This document shows positions 36,930-45,181 of a stretch of DNA of 64,000 nt, one piece after another. Each line of letters opens with the position of its first letter. The stretch's first letter is position 1. Both the position numbers and the translations under genes were made by a program. A model generated the notes under the pieces. That model was not told the DNA's origin, did not search any database, and worked only from the letters and a program-made list of their open reading frames with translations. Source of the stretch: Altererythrobacter sp. CAU 1644. Its GTDB lineage: Bacteria; Pseudomonadota; Alphaproteobacteria; Sphingomonadales; Sphingomonadaceae. Where the stretch lies: the NCBI RefSeq assembly GCF_029623755.1, contig NZ_CP121106.1:1127001-1191000 (forward strand). Direction: 5' to 3'.

Positions 36930-38432
36930 TCATGCAGACTCCGACTGTTTGGCCCCGCAGAACCGGGCCACATAGGCTTCATGCGAAGGGAGACTCTCGA
37001 CTGTCTTTGTTACCGATTGGCGAATCCCGTCGAGCATGCCGGCCAGCTCCTGGTCGGTAAGTTTGGCCGCGATGGGATGATAGGCTTCGGGCATGATGCC
37101 CTGGCCCAGCATGACCTGGATCCAGCTGTTCTCCACGAACAGCTCCTCATTCTTGCGGAACACCCGGCCGGTTTCTCGGAACAACTCGATCTTGTGGCGC
37201 AGGGTGTCGGGAATTTCCATGTCGCGGCATTGCCGCCAAAACGGCGAATCGCCCCGCTCGGTCGCCTTGTAATGCAGCACGAGAAAGTCGCGGATCTGCA
37301 CCATGTCGGTCAGTTGCTGGTCGTTGAACTCGTCGATGTCGCGCTGGCTCACTGCGCCGCCCGGAAGCATGCGGATCAATCGCAGGACCGCACGCTGGAT
37401 GAGATGGATGCTGGTCGATTCGAGAGGCTCCATGAACCCGCTCGAAAGTCCCACCGCCACGCAATTGCGGTGCCATTGCTTGCGCCGCGCGCCGGTGGTG
37501 AAGCGCAGGAAGTTGGGCTTGGTCAGCTGCTCGCCTTCGACCGACGAGAGCAAGCGCTCGGCCGCCTCGTCTTCGGAGAGATAGCGGCTGCAGTAGACGA
37601 TGCCGTTGCCCTGGCGATGCTGGAGCGGGATGCGCCATTGCCAGCCCGCATCGTGCGCGATTGCGCGCGTATAGGGCAGTGGCGGTCGGACGCTCGCGGT
37701 CTGGACTGCAATCGCCCGGTCGCAAGGCAGCCAATGGGTCCAGTCGTCGAAGCCGACATGCAGCGCGCCTTCGATCAGCAGTGCCCGAAAGCCGGTGCAG
37801 TCGACAAAGAAATCGCCTTCGAGCCGCTCGCCGGATTCGAGCTTCAGTGCGGCGATGTCGCCGCGCTCGCCGTCGAGCTCAACTTCGGCGATCTTGCCTT
37901 CGACCCGGCGAGCGCCGTTGTCCTCGGCCATCTTGCGCAGGAAGGCGGCGTAGAGCGAGGAATCGAGGTGGTATGCGTAATTGAGCCGGTCATCGGGAAG
38001 GTGGGCGAACTTCTCTGCATAGGCCGCCTGCAGTTCGAGGCAGTAGTCGTCGTAGCTCGCCGTGTGTCCCTTGGTCAGGCCGTGCAGCCAGAAATGCTGG
38101 AACCCAGCCGACCAGTGATCCCGGCCGGTCTGGCCGAAAGAGTGAAAGTATTTCTCCCCGTCGACCTTCCAGTTCTCGAACTCGATCCCGAGCTTGAAGG
38201 TAGCCTGGGTCGACCGCATGAAATCGGCCTCGTTGATGCCGAGCAGCCGATTGTAGACGATCAGCGGAGGGATGGTCGCCTCCCCCACGCCGACCGTACC
38301 GATCATCTCGGATTCGACCAAGGTGAGGTCGATCACATCGCCGAATGTGCGTGCCAATGCGGCCGCGGCCATCCAGCCGGCAGTGCCGCCACCCGCGATC
38401 ACGACGCGTTTCAGGGGTTTGTTGCTGTTCAT
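36930..38432 (-). CDS. Flavin-dependent halogenase homologue (tryptophan halogenase family), copy 1
   Basis: A 500-residue flavoprotein. FAD motif GGGTAGWM at residues 14-21, catalytic lysine at about residue 80 (TFKLGIEFENW), the conserved glutamate in SSGFMEPLES, and WxWxIP as WQWRIPL. All hallmark residues of flavin-dependent halogenases are therefore present. Members encoded beside TonB receptors are widespread in alphaproteobacteria, and some are reported to prefer bromide and free indole-type substrates; the physiological role is unknown. It needs FADH2 from a separate reductase, not seen here. The start overlaps the cupin gene stop by 4 bp. Confidence 0.88.
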   Translation of the reverse strand: MNSNKPLKRVVIAGGGTAGWMAAAALARTFGDVIDLTLVESEMIGTVGVGEATIPPLIVYNRLLGINEADFMRSTQATFKLGIEFENWKVDGEKYFHSFGQTGRDHWSAGFQHFWLHGLTKGHTASYDDYCLELQAAYAEKFAHLPDDRLNYAYHLDSSLYAAFLRKMAEDNGARRVEGKIAEVELDGERGDIAALKLESGERLEGDFFVDCTGFRALLIEGALHVGFDDWTHWLPCDRAIAVQTASVRPPLPYTRAIAHDAGWQWRIPLQHRQGNGIVYCSRYLSEDEAAERLLSSVEGEQLTKPNFLRFTTGARRKQWHRNCVAVGLSSGFMEPLESTSIHLIQRAVLRLIRMLPGGAVSQRDIDEFNDQQLTDMVQIRDFLVLHYKATERGDSPFWRQCRDMEIPDTLRHKIELFRETGRVFRKNEELFVENSWIQVMLGQGIMPEAYHPIAAKLTDQELAGMLDGIRQSVTKTVESLPSHEAYVARFCGAKQSESA

Positions 38433-39460
38433 CGGTTGAGAGCCCTTAGGAGAAAGGCGCGGAGGCGGCTGGCCCCTTCGGCGTCGAGCGGGTCGAGAAT
38501 GCCGCGCTTGCCTTCGGGAAGATGCGCCCGGGCCTGCTCGCCGTCGTCGAAGACATAATATTCGAACAGCTCGCGCCAGATCGCCTTGTCTTCGGCCGGG
38601 AGATCGCGGATCGCCAGGATGGCGTGGTTAAGCGCGTTCTGGGGTTGCCCCAGCCAGCGCGGCGTCTCGCGCCACCAGTAATTGATCATGGCGTTGAACC
38701 CGTCGAGTCCCTCGACATGGTGCCACCACATGCTCGGGACGAACACGGCATCGCCGGGCTCGAGATCGGCAACGAGCCCGTGCTCCATCGCTTCTGCGAA
38801 ACGCGGATGCGCGGCAAGGTCGGGATCGTGGAAATCGACCATGCTGACCGCGCGGCCAGCCGGCGTGTTGTCGATCGGGCCGAGGTAGAGATTGCGAAAC
38901 TGCTCGGGCGGGAAAATGGTGAAGCGGCGACGCCCGACCGCGCAGCAGGCGAGATTGTCGGGAAAATCATTATGCGCCGCGACGCGCGTGCGTGTCCCGA
39001 TCCAGATGCTCTCGATCGGCTGGCGATGGCCGAGTTCGACATGGTTCGCCTCGTGCAGACCGTCGAAGAAGTCATGCACGTCGATCGAGGTGAGGTAGAT
39101 CGTCGGCGGATGCTCGCGGCCCTCGTTATCCGCAATTCCCTTGAAGATATCGGCCAGCTCGCCCCGCGCGGTCTGGAAATTCATCTCCATCTCGTGGTTG
39201 TAGAAAAGCCTGCCATCGTGCCCGGGTGGGCCGATCGAGACGGTGAAGGGGCGCTTGCGCGCATGCTGCAGCAGGTAATCACGCGCTGCCTGCGGCGATA
39301 GCTGCCCGGCCTTGACGAGCGGCCACTCGGCCACCAGGCTGCGGATCAGGAAGGGCTCGCGCGCGCCCTTGAGCATGGCGTCGAGCGCGGCGGAATCGGC
39401 AACCTGCCGCTCCTCCACCCGGCGCATGGAGGAAAATATCGATGGGTCGGCCTCAGCCAC
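38429..39460 (-). CDS. Cupin_8/JmjC-like protein
   Basis: A 343-residue protein with a double-stranded beta-helix fold. The likely Fe(II)/2-oxoglutarate site is HND in AAHNDFPDN and a distal histidine in MWWHHVEG, and the PFLIRSLVAEWPLV start and GDAVFVPSMWW segment match the cupin_8 (JmjC-like) family. Such enzymes hydroxylate proteins or small molecules. It overlaps the SapC gene by 8 bp upstream and the halogenase 1 gene by 4 bp downstream. Its constant company with halogenase and SapC suggests one modification pathway. Confidence 0.85.
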   Translation of the reverse strand: MAEADPSIFSSMRRVEERQVADSAALDAMLKGAREPFLIRSLVAEWPLVKAGQLSPQAARDYLLQHARKRPFTVSIGPPGHDGRLFYNHEMEMNFQTARGELADIFKGIADNEGREHPPTIYLTSIDVHDFFDGLHEANHVELGHRQPIESIWIGTRTRVAAHNDFPDNLACCAVGRRRFTIFPPEQFRNLYLGPIDNTPAGRAVSMVDFHDPDLAAHPRFAEAMEHGLVADLEPGDAVFVPSMWWHHVEGLDGFNAMINYWWRETPRWLGQPQNALNHAILAIRDLPAEDKAIWRELFEYYVFDDGEQARAHLPEGKRGILDPLDAEGASRLRAFLLRALNR

Positions 39461-40172
39461 TCATGACCTGCCTGTTCTTGCGCGCGACCAGCTCGGCGAA
39501 ATTGTCGATCGACGCCAGCGCCATGTAGATCGGCAGCAGGTGACCGCCCTGCTGCAGGACGGCCAGTTCGTCGCCGCTCAGGGCTGCTAGCCGCTCCTCG
39601 TGAATCGTGTGGAACCCGACCAGCGAGTGCTTCGAACCGTCGGCCAGCGGAACCTCGACCGAGAAGGGTTCGAGCAGATCGTAGCGCTTCATGGCCTCGA
39701 AGAAGCCGGCGCTGCTTTGATACCCCTCGTGCAGCATGCCGAGCTGGGCGGCGATCTCCTCCAGGTAAGGCGTCGCCTGCCCGTCCTCGTCGAACACCCG
39801 CATGCCCTCGCCGCTTTGGGAGATGCGCGGATGCTCCATATCGACATGGACCTGTCCCGCCGCATCATCGTCGCGCGAGCGGCCGACCAGAAACGGCTGG
39901 ATCGACTGGGCAAGCGGCTTGTAGCGAGCGTCCCACTTGCCATCGACCAGGAACAGGTTCTCGCCATTGGTGAAGCCGAACAGTGCCATCGCCGAGAACG
40001 CATCGGTTTCCGGATCACGGCGGAACACGATGGGAAAACAGGATTGTACCCGCCGGAATTCAAGCGGCACGGTGAGGCAGCCCATCACGGCATCGCCCAA
40101 TTCGGCCGAGCTATCGGTCAGGACCCGAAGTTCGCGGTGCTCTTCGCTATTGAGGATGCGATGGTCGGTCAT
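39453..40172 (-). CDS. SapC family protein
   Basis: A 239-residue soluble protein without signal peptide. Family features: CLTVPLEFRRVQSCFPIVFRRD and FGFTNGENLFLVDGKWDARYKP with YQSSAGFFEAM later. SapC-type proteins recur beside TonB-dependent receptors and tryptophan-halogenase-like genes in sphingomonads and caulobacters; function is unknown despite the name from an S-layer-associated locus. The start lies 1 bp from the halogenase 2 stop, so both are in one transcript. Confidence 0.88.
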   Translation of the reverse strand: MTDHRILNSEEHRELRVLTDSSAELGDAVMGCLTVPLEFRRVQSCFPIVFRRDPETDAFSAMALFGFTNGENLFLVDGKWDARYKPLAQSIQPFLVGRSRDDDAAGQVHVDMEHPRISQSGEGMRVFDEDGQATPYLEEIAAQLGMLHEGYQSSAGFFEAMKRYDLLEPFSVEVPLADGSKHSLVGFHTIHEERLAALSGDELAVLQQGGHLLPIYMALASIDNFAELVARKNRQVMSG

Positions 40173-40173
40173 T

Positions 40174-41721
40174 TCAGGCGGTCTTTTCCTTCGCTGCCGC
40201 TTCGGAATTCGCTGCGGTCAGATTGTCGATATAGGCGCGACCCTTGGGGAGCGCGGCGCACAGAGCCCGGGTCTGGTCGCGCACTTCCTGCAAACGCGCA
40301 AGTGCCGCGGCCGAGGGCTCGGTCCCCGCACCGTTCGGAATGGGCTGACCCATGCCGTAATAGACGTACTGCTGGCTGGCCGCAGAGAAGATCTCATCGA
40401 CCTGCGGTAGATCCCACGCCGATGGGGGCTGGTCGCGCCACAGCTTAAGCTGTTCGGCCAGTTGCGGTGAAATCGTGTCCGGATCGCGCTGAGCGACCCA
40501 ATAGGGTTCTTCCCTGCGGCTCAGCACATAGTGAAGCTTGAGGAAGTCGACGATCCGCTCCCAGCGATAGCGGAACAGCGCGTTGAAACGCCTGGCGTGA
40601 ATATCCATCGCGGCGCGGGAAGCCGGGAAATTGTCCGCCAGGGCGCGCAACGAGAGTTCGATCAGCACGATCGCCGATGCTTCCAGCGGCTCGATGAAGC
40701 CAGCGGACAAACCGACCGCGAGGCAGTTGCGATGCCAGAACTCGGTACGATGGCCGGTCGCAAATTCGATCCGCCGCGGCGACAGCATGTCGATATCCAC
40801 CGCCGGCATCTGCGCCGCGATGTAGTCGCGTAGCACCTCCTGCGCCCGCGCATTGTCCATGTGCGCTGAGCTGTAGACGCAGCCGATCCCGCGCCGAGTT
40901 GGCAGGGCGATATCCCACAGCCAGCCGGCCTCATGCGCGGTACCGACCGTCTGCGAGGAGATCGCGCTGTTCGGCTCGACCGGCACCTGCACGACCAGGG
41001 CGCAGTCGTTGAACGAGACGTCGGAGCGGTCGATCCAGTCGACGCCCAGTTCAGCGCCGATCAGCAGTCCTGCCTGCCCGCTGCAATCGATGAACAGATC
41101 GCCCTCGAAACGTTCACCCTCGCGGGTCAGCAGCGCCGCGAGATCGCCCGTCTCTTTCCGCTCCACTCCGGTCACATGGGCCGCGACGCGCGTGACCCCG
41201 AGCCGCGTAGTCGCATGCCGGGTCAGGAGCCTGGCGAACTTGCCCGCATCGAGGTGATAGGCGTAATTCGCAGCCGCGGCGAAGTCCGGCATCTGGCGTT
41301 GGCGCGGCGCCAGGTTGCGCGCGCAGATCTGCGCCTGCGGGGTCATCGCAGCGGCAAAGGACAGTTCCGGCGCCGAGGCCTTCCACGCCGCCAGCAGCTC
41401 TTCCATCTTGCCCTGCGGCGGCGGACTGAAGGGATGGTAGTAGCTATCGCCCGGCTCGCCGCTCACCCAGCCATCGAAGCGCGAACCCTGCTTGAAGCTA
41501 GCCTCGCACTCGATGATGAACTCGCTTTCGGAAATCCCGATCATGGCGAGCGTGCCGCGCATGGTCGGCCAGGTCCCCTCGCCCACGCCGATGGTCGGGA
41601 TGTCTGGCGATTCGACCAGCGTGATCGCAAGCCGTGGATGCCGCGCGGCCAGGACGCACGCCGACAGCCAGCCGGCTGTCCCGCCGCCTAGGATTACGAT
41701 CTTTTCGATTTCACCCTGCAT
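40174..41721 (-). CDS. Flavin-dependent halogenase homologue, copy 2, with altered WxWxIP motif
   Basis: A 515-residue flavoprotein with GGGTAGWL at residues 12-19, the lysine equivalent in [10 protein letters not shown], and the glutamate in [10 protein letters not shown]. The WxWxIP motif is changed to WLWDIAL, so the proline is lost and the chloride/hypohalite channel may differ from copy 1. The start at 41721 ([14 protein letters not shown]) is preceded by a purine-rich GGCGAGA; an upstream extension to 41796 lies inside the hairpin region and is unlikely. It is the first gene after the TonB receptor, followed by SapC. Confidence 0.85.
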   Translation of the reverse strand: MQGEIEKIVILGGGTAGWLSACVLAARHPRLAITLVESPDIPTIGVGEGTWPTMRGTLAMIGISESEFIIECEASFKQGSRFDGWVSGEPGDSYYHPFSPPPQGKMEELLAAWKASAPELSFAAAMTPQAQICARNLAPRQRQMPDFAAAANYAYHLDAGKFARLLTRHATTRLGVTRVAAHVTGVERKETGDLAALLTREGERFEGDLFIDCSGQAGLLIGAELGVDWIDRSDVSFNDCALVVQVPVEPNSAISSQTVGTAHEAGWLWDIALPTRRGIGCVYSSAHMDNARAQEVLRDYIAAQMPAVDIDMLSPRRIEFATGHRTEFWHRNCLAVGLSAGFIEPLEASAIVLIELSLRALADNFPASRAAMDIHARRFNALFRYRWERIVDFLKLHYVLSRREEPYWVAQRDPDTISPQLAEQLKLWRDQPPSAWDLPQVDEIFSAASQQYVYYGMGQPIPNGAGTEPSAAALARLQEVRDQTRALCAALPKGRAYIDNLTAANSEAAAKEKTA

Positions 41722-41796
41722 AGTCTCGCCCGCAGTTTCCCATGGCCCAACGAAAGAGAGTCGCCCTGCCGTGGCAGTGCGACTCTCTGTCATCAC

Positions 41797-41816
41797 CGAG
41801 GGTTGTTCAACCCTCG
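41797..41816. other. Hairpin between the TonB receptor and halogenase 2
   Basis: A 9-bp inverted repeat, CGAGGGTTG and CAACCCTCG, with a 2-nt centre, 4 bp beyond the receptor stop. Read on the minus strand no T-run follows (GTGATGACAG). It is more likely a transcript-stabilising or partly attenuating element within the receptor-halogenase operon than a full terminator. Confidence 0.5.
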
Positions 41817-41820
41817 AGAC

Positions 41821-44817
41821 TTACCAGGTGAAGCGCACACCTGCCGCGTAGCGGGCATAACCCGGTGCCGCGAAGTGCTTCGCCAGATCGTTACGGCGGA
41901 AGCCGCTGCGATCTTCGTTCAGGATGTTGATCCCTTCCACGAATACCGTCAGGCCGTTGTCGAAGTCGTAGCTCGCGCTCGCATCGACCTGACCATAGGA
42001 GTCGGTGAAGTACGGATCCTGGTCATAGGCAGCCAGGAACTTATCGCGCCAGTTGTAGGCGACACGGGCCTGGATGCCGTTCTTGTCATAGAACAGGACG
42101 GCGTTGGCACTGTCGCTGACCCCGGTCACGGCGAACTGCGTCACCGTCCACGGCTGAGTCACGTCATAGGACGTGTCGCTCTTCACGATCGTGTAGTTCA
42201 GGATCGCACCGAAGCCGGTATCCCAGAAGTTGTGCTGCAGCGCGAATTCCCAGCCCCACAGGCGTGCGGATTGGTCGCTGTTAAACGGCTGGGAGAACGT
42301 GAAGATCACATCCGGGTCGCCGGCAGCGCCGACGATGCCGCCGGCCGTGCCGAACGAAGGATCGAAATCGCCGGGACGGTTGGCTGCTACCCACGCGACC
42401 AGCTGCTCGAAGGTCGCGTTCGCACCCAACGCCGCGCGTGCCGCCTGCGCAGCCGCGCCTTGCGACGGATCGGGCAGGTTGAACAACGGCGTTTGCGTGG
42501 TGCCGCTTCCGATGAAGTTGCTGACGTTCTTGTTGAAGAAGCCTACCGAGACATAGCTGGCATCGTCGTAGTACCACTCGGCCGAGAGGTCGATGTTCTT
42601 CGACTTGAACGGCAACAGACCCGGATTACCGGCGCTTGCCTGGCTACCGCCTGCACCCACGCGCAGCGGCTGGGCTACGGTGATCCCGCCCTGTAGGTTG
42701 TTGTAGGTCGGTCGAGTCACGGTGTGGCTGTACGAAGCCCTCAGTACCACATCCTGCGCCGGTTCGATGCTGAAATCGACGGCCGGCAGCCAGTTGTCGT
42801 ACTTGCCTTCGAGCGTGGTGAAATCCGATTCCGGTGCGAAGATCGGGGTGATCTCGTTGGCACCTGCCCACACCGTGCCTGTCGGGATACGCGAAAGAGC
42901 GGTCGAGGTAATCTCGGTCTCTTCGTAGCGGAGGCCGAGGCGCATGGTGACTTCGGTGTCCCCAAGATCGAAGCGGTGGAACGTTTGCACATATGGGGCA
43001 ATCGTTTCTTCCGTGATCCGGCGGTCGTCCCCGTACGGCGCGAGGCAGGTCCCGGCTGGTGCCGCACCGCAAATGCCAAGCTGCCCGTCGAGCAACTGGA
43101 TCAGGTTCTCGGTATCGATCTGGAAGTAGACCGGAATGATCGACGGATCGTTGCTTCCGCTCATGCCCGCAAGATCGGGCGAGAGCGCGCGTTCGACGAA
43201 GAGATCGTCGGGGGTTTCGGCCCGCGACAGAGTTCCGCCCCAGGTGTCGTTCTGGATCACGCCGAACGCCGAACGAACCTTGTTCTCAATATAGCTGACG
43301 CCGAAATCGAGGCTGTCGATGAACGAGGCGTCGAAATCGTAGCCACCGCGGAGGGTAACTTCGTTGATCTCGTTCTTGAAATAGGCGTTGCGGAAAGCGT
43401 TGCCGGCAGGACGGATGTTCGAGGCGGAGATTTCGCCGCCCGGATACATCTGGACCGAGATAACCGGCATGTCGCTGGTATAGTCGACGCTCTGCGACTG
43501 GGTGGCGAAAATGGCCGTGCCCACCGCGATGCCGCTGCCGTAAGGCGAAGTCGGCTTCGATTCCGCGGTCGAGTGGTGCGCGTCAAGCTCGAGGCGCAGG
43601 CCGCCGAGGCCTTCCCACGCCACGTTGCCGCCAATCGAGTGGTTGATGCTGCGGTTGGCGCCAACTGCGCCGGTGATGGCGAGGTCCTTGCCGATGCCCG
43701 GGCCGTCGAGGCCATCGACACCAGGGTCGAAGTTTTCAGCATAGAACAGTGCGCCCGCAGCTGGGCCGTCGGTCCAGGCGCTCGAAGTGTCGCCATGGTT
43801 GAACCAAACGCCGATGCTGTCCTGGCGGCTGTCGAAGGTATTCTGCGAATACATATAGTCGAGCCGCATATCGAGCGAGTCGGTCGGCTGGAATTGCAGC
43901 ACGGCCTGGCCGTTGATGCGCTCGCGCTCGAAATTGAAGAAGTCGTAGGCGACGTTCTGGGGGACCTGGTAGACGTCCGTTGGGCCAGGCCGGTTCTCGA
44001 TATTGGCAAACCGCGGATCGCCCTGTTGAGCCAGGGTGCCCCAGTTGTTTTCCGCGCCGGTATAGCCCGGACGCCAGTTGCCGGTAACAAATTGTGCCTG
44101 GCTCGCCTTGCGCTGCTGGTACGAACCGGCGAGCAGGATGCCCACGCGGTCGTCGGCAAAGGTCTTGCTGACGATGCCGGAGATTTCCGGTGTAATTTCG
44201 GTGCCTTCAAAACGCGAGGTGTCGTAGACCGCCTTGGCGCCGATGCTGCCCTGGAAACCGGGGCGATCTAGCGGCTTGGGAGTTTTGATGTTGATGACCG
44301 AACCGATGCCGCCAGTTGGGAGCGAGGCGCGGCCCGACTTGTAGACCTCGACGCCAGCCACGCCTTCGGAGGCGAGGTTGGCAAAGTCGAAGCTACGCGA
44401 GGAAGGAGCGGAGAAGCCGTCGCCAAGCGTCGAGGTCGGCATCTGGCGACCGTTGACGATAACGAGGTTGAAATCGGGGCCGAAACCGCGAACGGTGACA
44501 GTCGAGCCTTCGCCGCTCTGGCGATCAATCGAAACGCCGGTGATACGCTGGAGCGATTCGGCGAGGTTCGTATCAGGGAACTTGCCGATATCTTCGGCCG
44601 AGATCGCGTCGACGACACCGGTCGCCTCGCGCTTGATGTTCATGGCGTCTTGCAGCGAAGCGCGAATGCCCGAGACGACGATAACGTTCTCGTATGCCTC
44701 GTCATTCTCGGCCACTTCGGCGTCTTGCGCCAAGGCGGTCTGGCTAGTCACGCCGAGCGCCAGGACAGATGCCCCCGCCATGAACTTCGTGTAAGAAGGC
44801 GTACCCTTCCGGCTCAT
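41821..44817 (-). CDS. TonB-dependent outer-membrane receptor, CirA/IroN-like, probably carbohydrate uptake
   Basis: A 998-residue receptor. Signal peptide (FMAGASVLALGVTSQTALAQ), then a plug domain with VIVVSGIRASLQDAMNIKR, IGKFPDTNLAESLQRITG and VRGFGPDFNLVIVNGRQMP, then a barrel ending in the aromatic RYAAGVRFTW. The SGIRASL...IKR start is typical of receptors of polysaccharide loci in alphaproteobacteria. It would import oligosaccharides with TonB energy for the GH3 enzyme and carriers downstream. GGGAGGAG lies 8 bp before the ATG at 44817; the frame to 44880 is not supported. LacI-type operator-like sites precede it. Confidence 0.93.
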   Translation of the reverse strand: MSRKGTPSYTKFMAGASVLALGVTSQTALAQDAEVAENDEAYENVIVVSGIRASLQDAMNIKREATGVVDAISAEDIGKFPDTNLAESLQRITGVSIDRQSGEGSTVTVRGFGPDFNLVIVNGRQMPTSTLGDGFSAPSSRSFDFANLASEGVAGVEVYKSGRASLPTGGIGSVINIKTPKPLDRPGFQGSIGAKAVYDTSRFEGTEITPEISGIVSKTFADDRVGILLAGSYQQRKASQAQFVTGNWRPGYTGAENNWGTLAQQGDPRFANIENRPGPTDVYQVPQNVAYDFFNFERERINGQAVLQFQPTDSLDMRLDYMYSQNTFDSRQDSIGVWFNHGDTSSAWTDGPAAGALFYAENFDPGVDGLDGPGIGKDLAITGAVGANRSINHSIGGNVAWEGLGGLRLELDAHHSTAESKPTSPYGSGIAVGTAIFATQSQSVDYTSDMPVISVQMYPGGEISASNIRPAGNAFRNAYFKNEINEVTLRGGYDFDASFIDSLDFGVSYIENKVRSAFGVIQNDTWGGTLSRAETPDDLFVERALSPDLAGMSGSNDPSIIPVYFQIDTENLIQLLDGQLGICGAAPAGTCLAPYGDDRRITEETIAPYVQTFHRFDLGDTEVTMRLGLRYEETEITSTALSRIPTGTVWAGANEITPIFAPESDFTTLEGKYDNWLPAVDFSIEPAQDVVLRASYSHTVTRPTYNNLQGGITVAQPLRVGAGGSQASAGNPGLLPFKSKNIDLSAEWYYDDASYVSVGFFNKNVSNFIGSGTTQTPLFNLPDPSQGAAAQAARAALGANATFEQLVAWVAANRPGDFDPSFGTAGGIVGAAGDPDVIFTFSQPFNSDQSARLWGWEFALQHNFWDTGFGAILNYTIVKSDTSYDVTQPWTVTQFAVTGVSDSANAVLFYDKNGIQARVAYNWRDKFLAAYDQDPYFTDSYGQVDASASYDFDNGLTVFVEGINILNEDRSGFRRNDLAKHFAAPGYARYAAGVRFTW

Positions 44818-44868
44818 CTCAGTATCTCCTCCCAAAACCATGCACGAAACGTACATGAAACCCATAAT

Positions 44869-44898
44869 GTGAACGTTCACCTAAATGATAACGTTCAC
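44869..44898. promoter_or_regulatory. Two LacI-type operator-like sites before the TonB receptor
   Basis: GTGAACGTTCAC (perfect palindrome, 44869-44880) and GATAACGTTCAC (44887-44898), 18 bp apart, 52-81 bp upstream of the receptor start. On the minus strand TTGACC (complement of 44901-44906) just upstream could be the -35 box, so binding would block the promoter. A similar site lies before the GH3 gene (34501-34512). Confidence 0.6.
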
Positions 44899-44921
44899 TC
44901 GGTCAAGCAGACGGAAGGCGT

Positions 44922-44937
44922 GTGCATGCGAATGCAC
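44922..44937. promoter_or_regulatory. Second inverted repeat upstream of the receptor
   Basis: GTGCAT and ATGCAC are perfect arms with a GCGA spacer. The symporter upstream region has the related GAATGCATTC (32017-32026). These may mark a second regulator of the locus. Position and symmetry only. Confidence 0.3.
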
Positions 44938-45009
44938 GGAGGCTTTTTGGGGCCTGTGGCAAAATTGCACGCTCCTCCAACGGCCGTGTTTCACGCGATC
45001 TGGAAAAGC

Positions 45010-45059
45010 TGGCGCACCCGACAGGATTCGAACCTGTGACCTCTGCCTTCGGAGGGCAG
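45010..45059. repeat. Left attachment site: 50-bp 3' fragment of tRNA-Arg(CCG)
   Basis: Identical over 50 bp to 60655-60704, in the same orientation. It contains the CCA end, T-arm, variable region and the 3' side of the anticodon arm of a minus-strand tRNA-Arg, but not the 5' half. After 45059 the two copies diverge. It marks the left boundary of the integrated element. Confidence 0.93.
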
Positions 45060-45141
45060 GGAAAATGAGCATGGTTGGACGTTTATGGAAAGAAAACCGC
45101 AGAAATCCGTCCCTTATTGTCCAGCTTCATCCTATGCTGTA

Positions 45142-45160
45142 TTCCATACTCGTTCCATAC
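45142..45160. repeat. Left TTCCATAC pair (candidate integrase arm sites)
   Basis: TTCCATAC at 45142-45149 and 45153-45160, start-to-start distance 11 bp, 82 bp inside the left core repeat and just upstream of the integrase start. An identically spaced pair in the same orientation lies inside the right end (60601-60619). Confidence 0.55.
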
Positions 45161-45181
45161 AAACTGGGAAAGGATCAGCAA

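Noticed and set aside
42724..44271. 515-codon plus-strand frame opposite the TonB receptor
   Set aside because: Shadow frame; the receptor on the other strand has clear domains along the same region.
44885..45181. N-terminal extension of the integrase frame containing [10 protein letters not shown]
   Set aside because: It is translated from the tRNA-Arg fragment (45010-45059), a well-known annotation artefact. The ATG at 45182 with a Shine-Dalgarno sequence is the better start.
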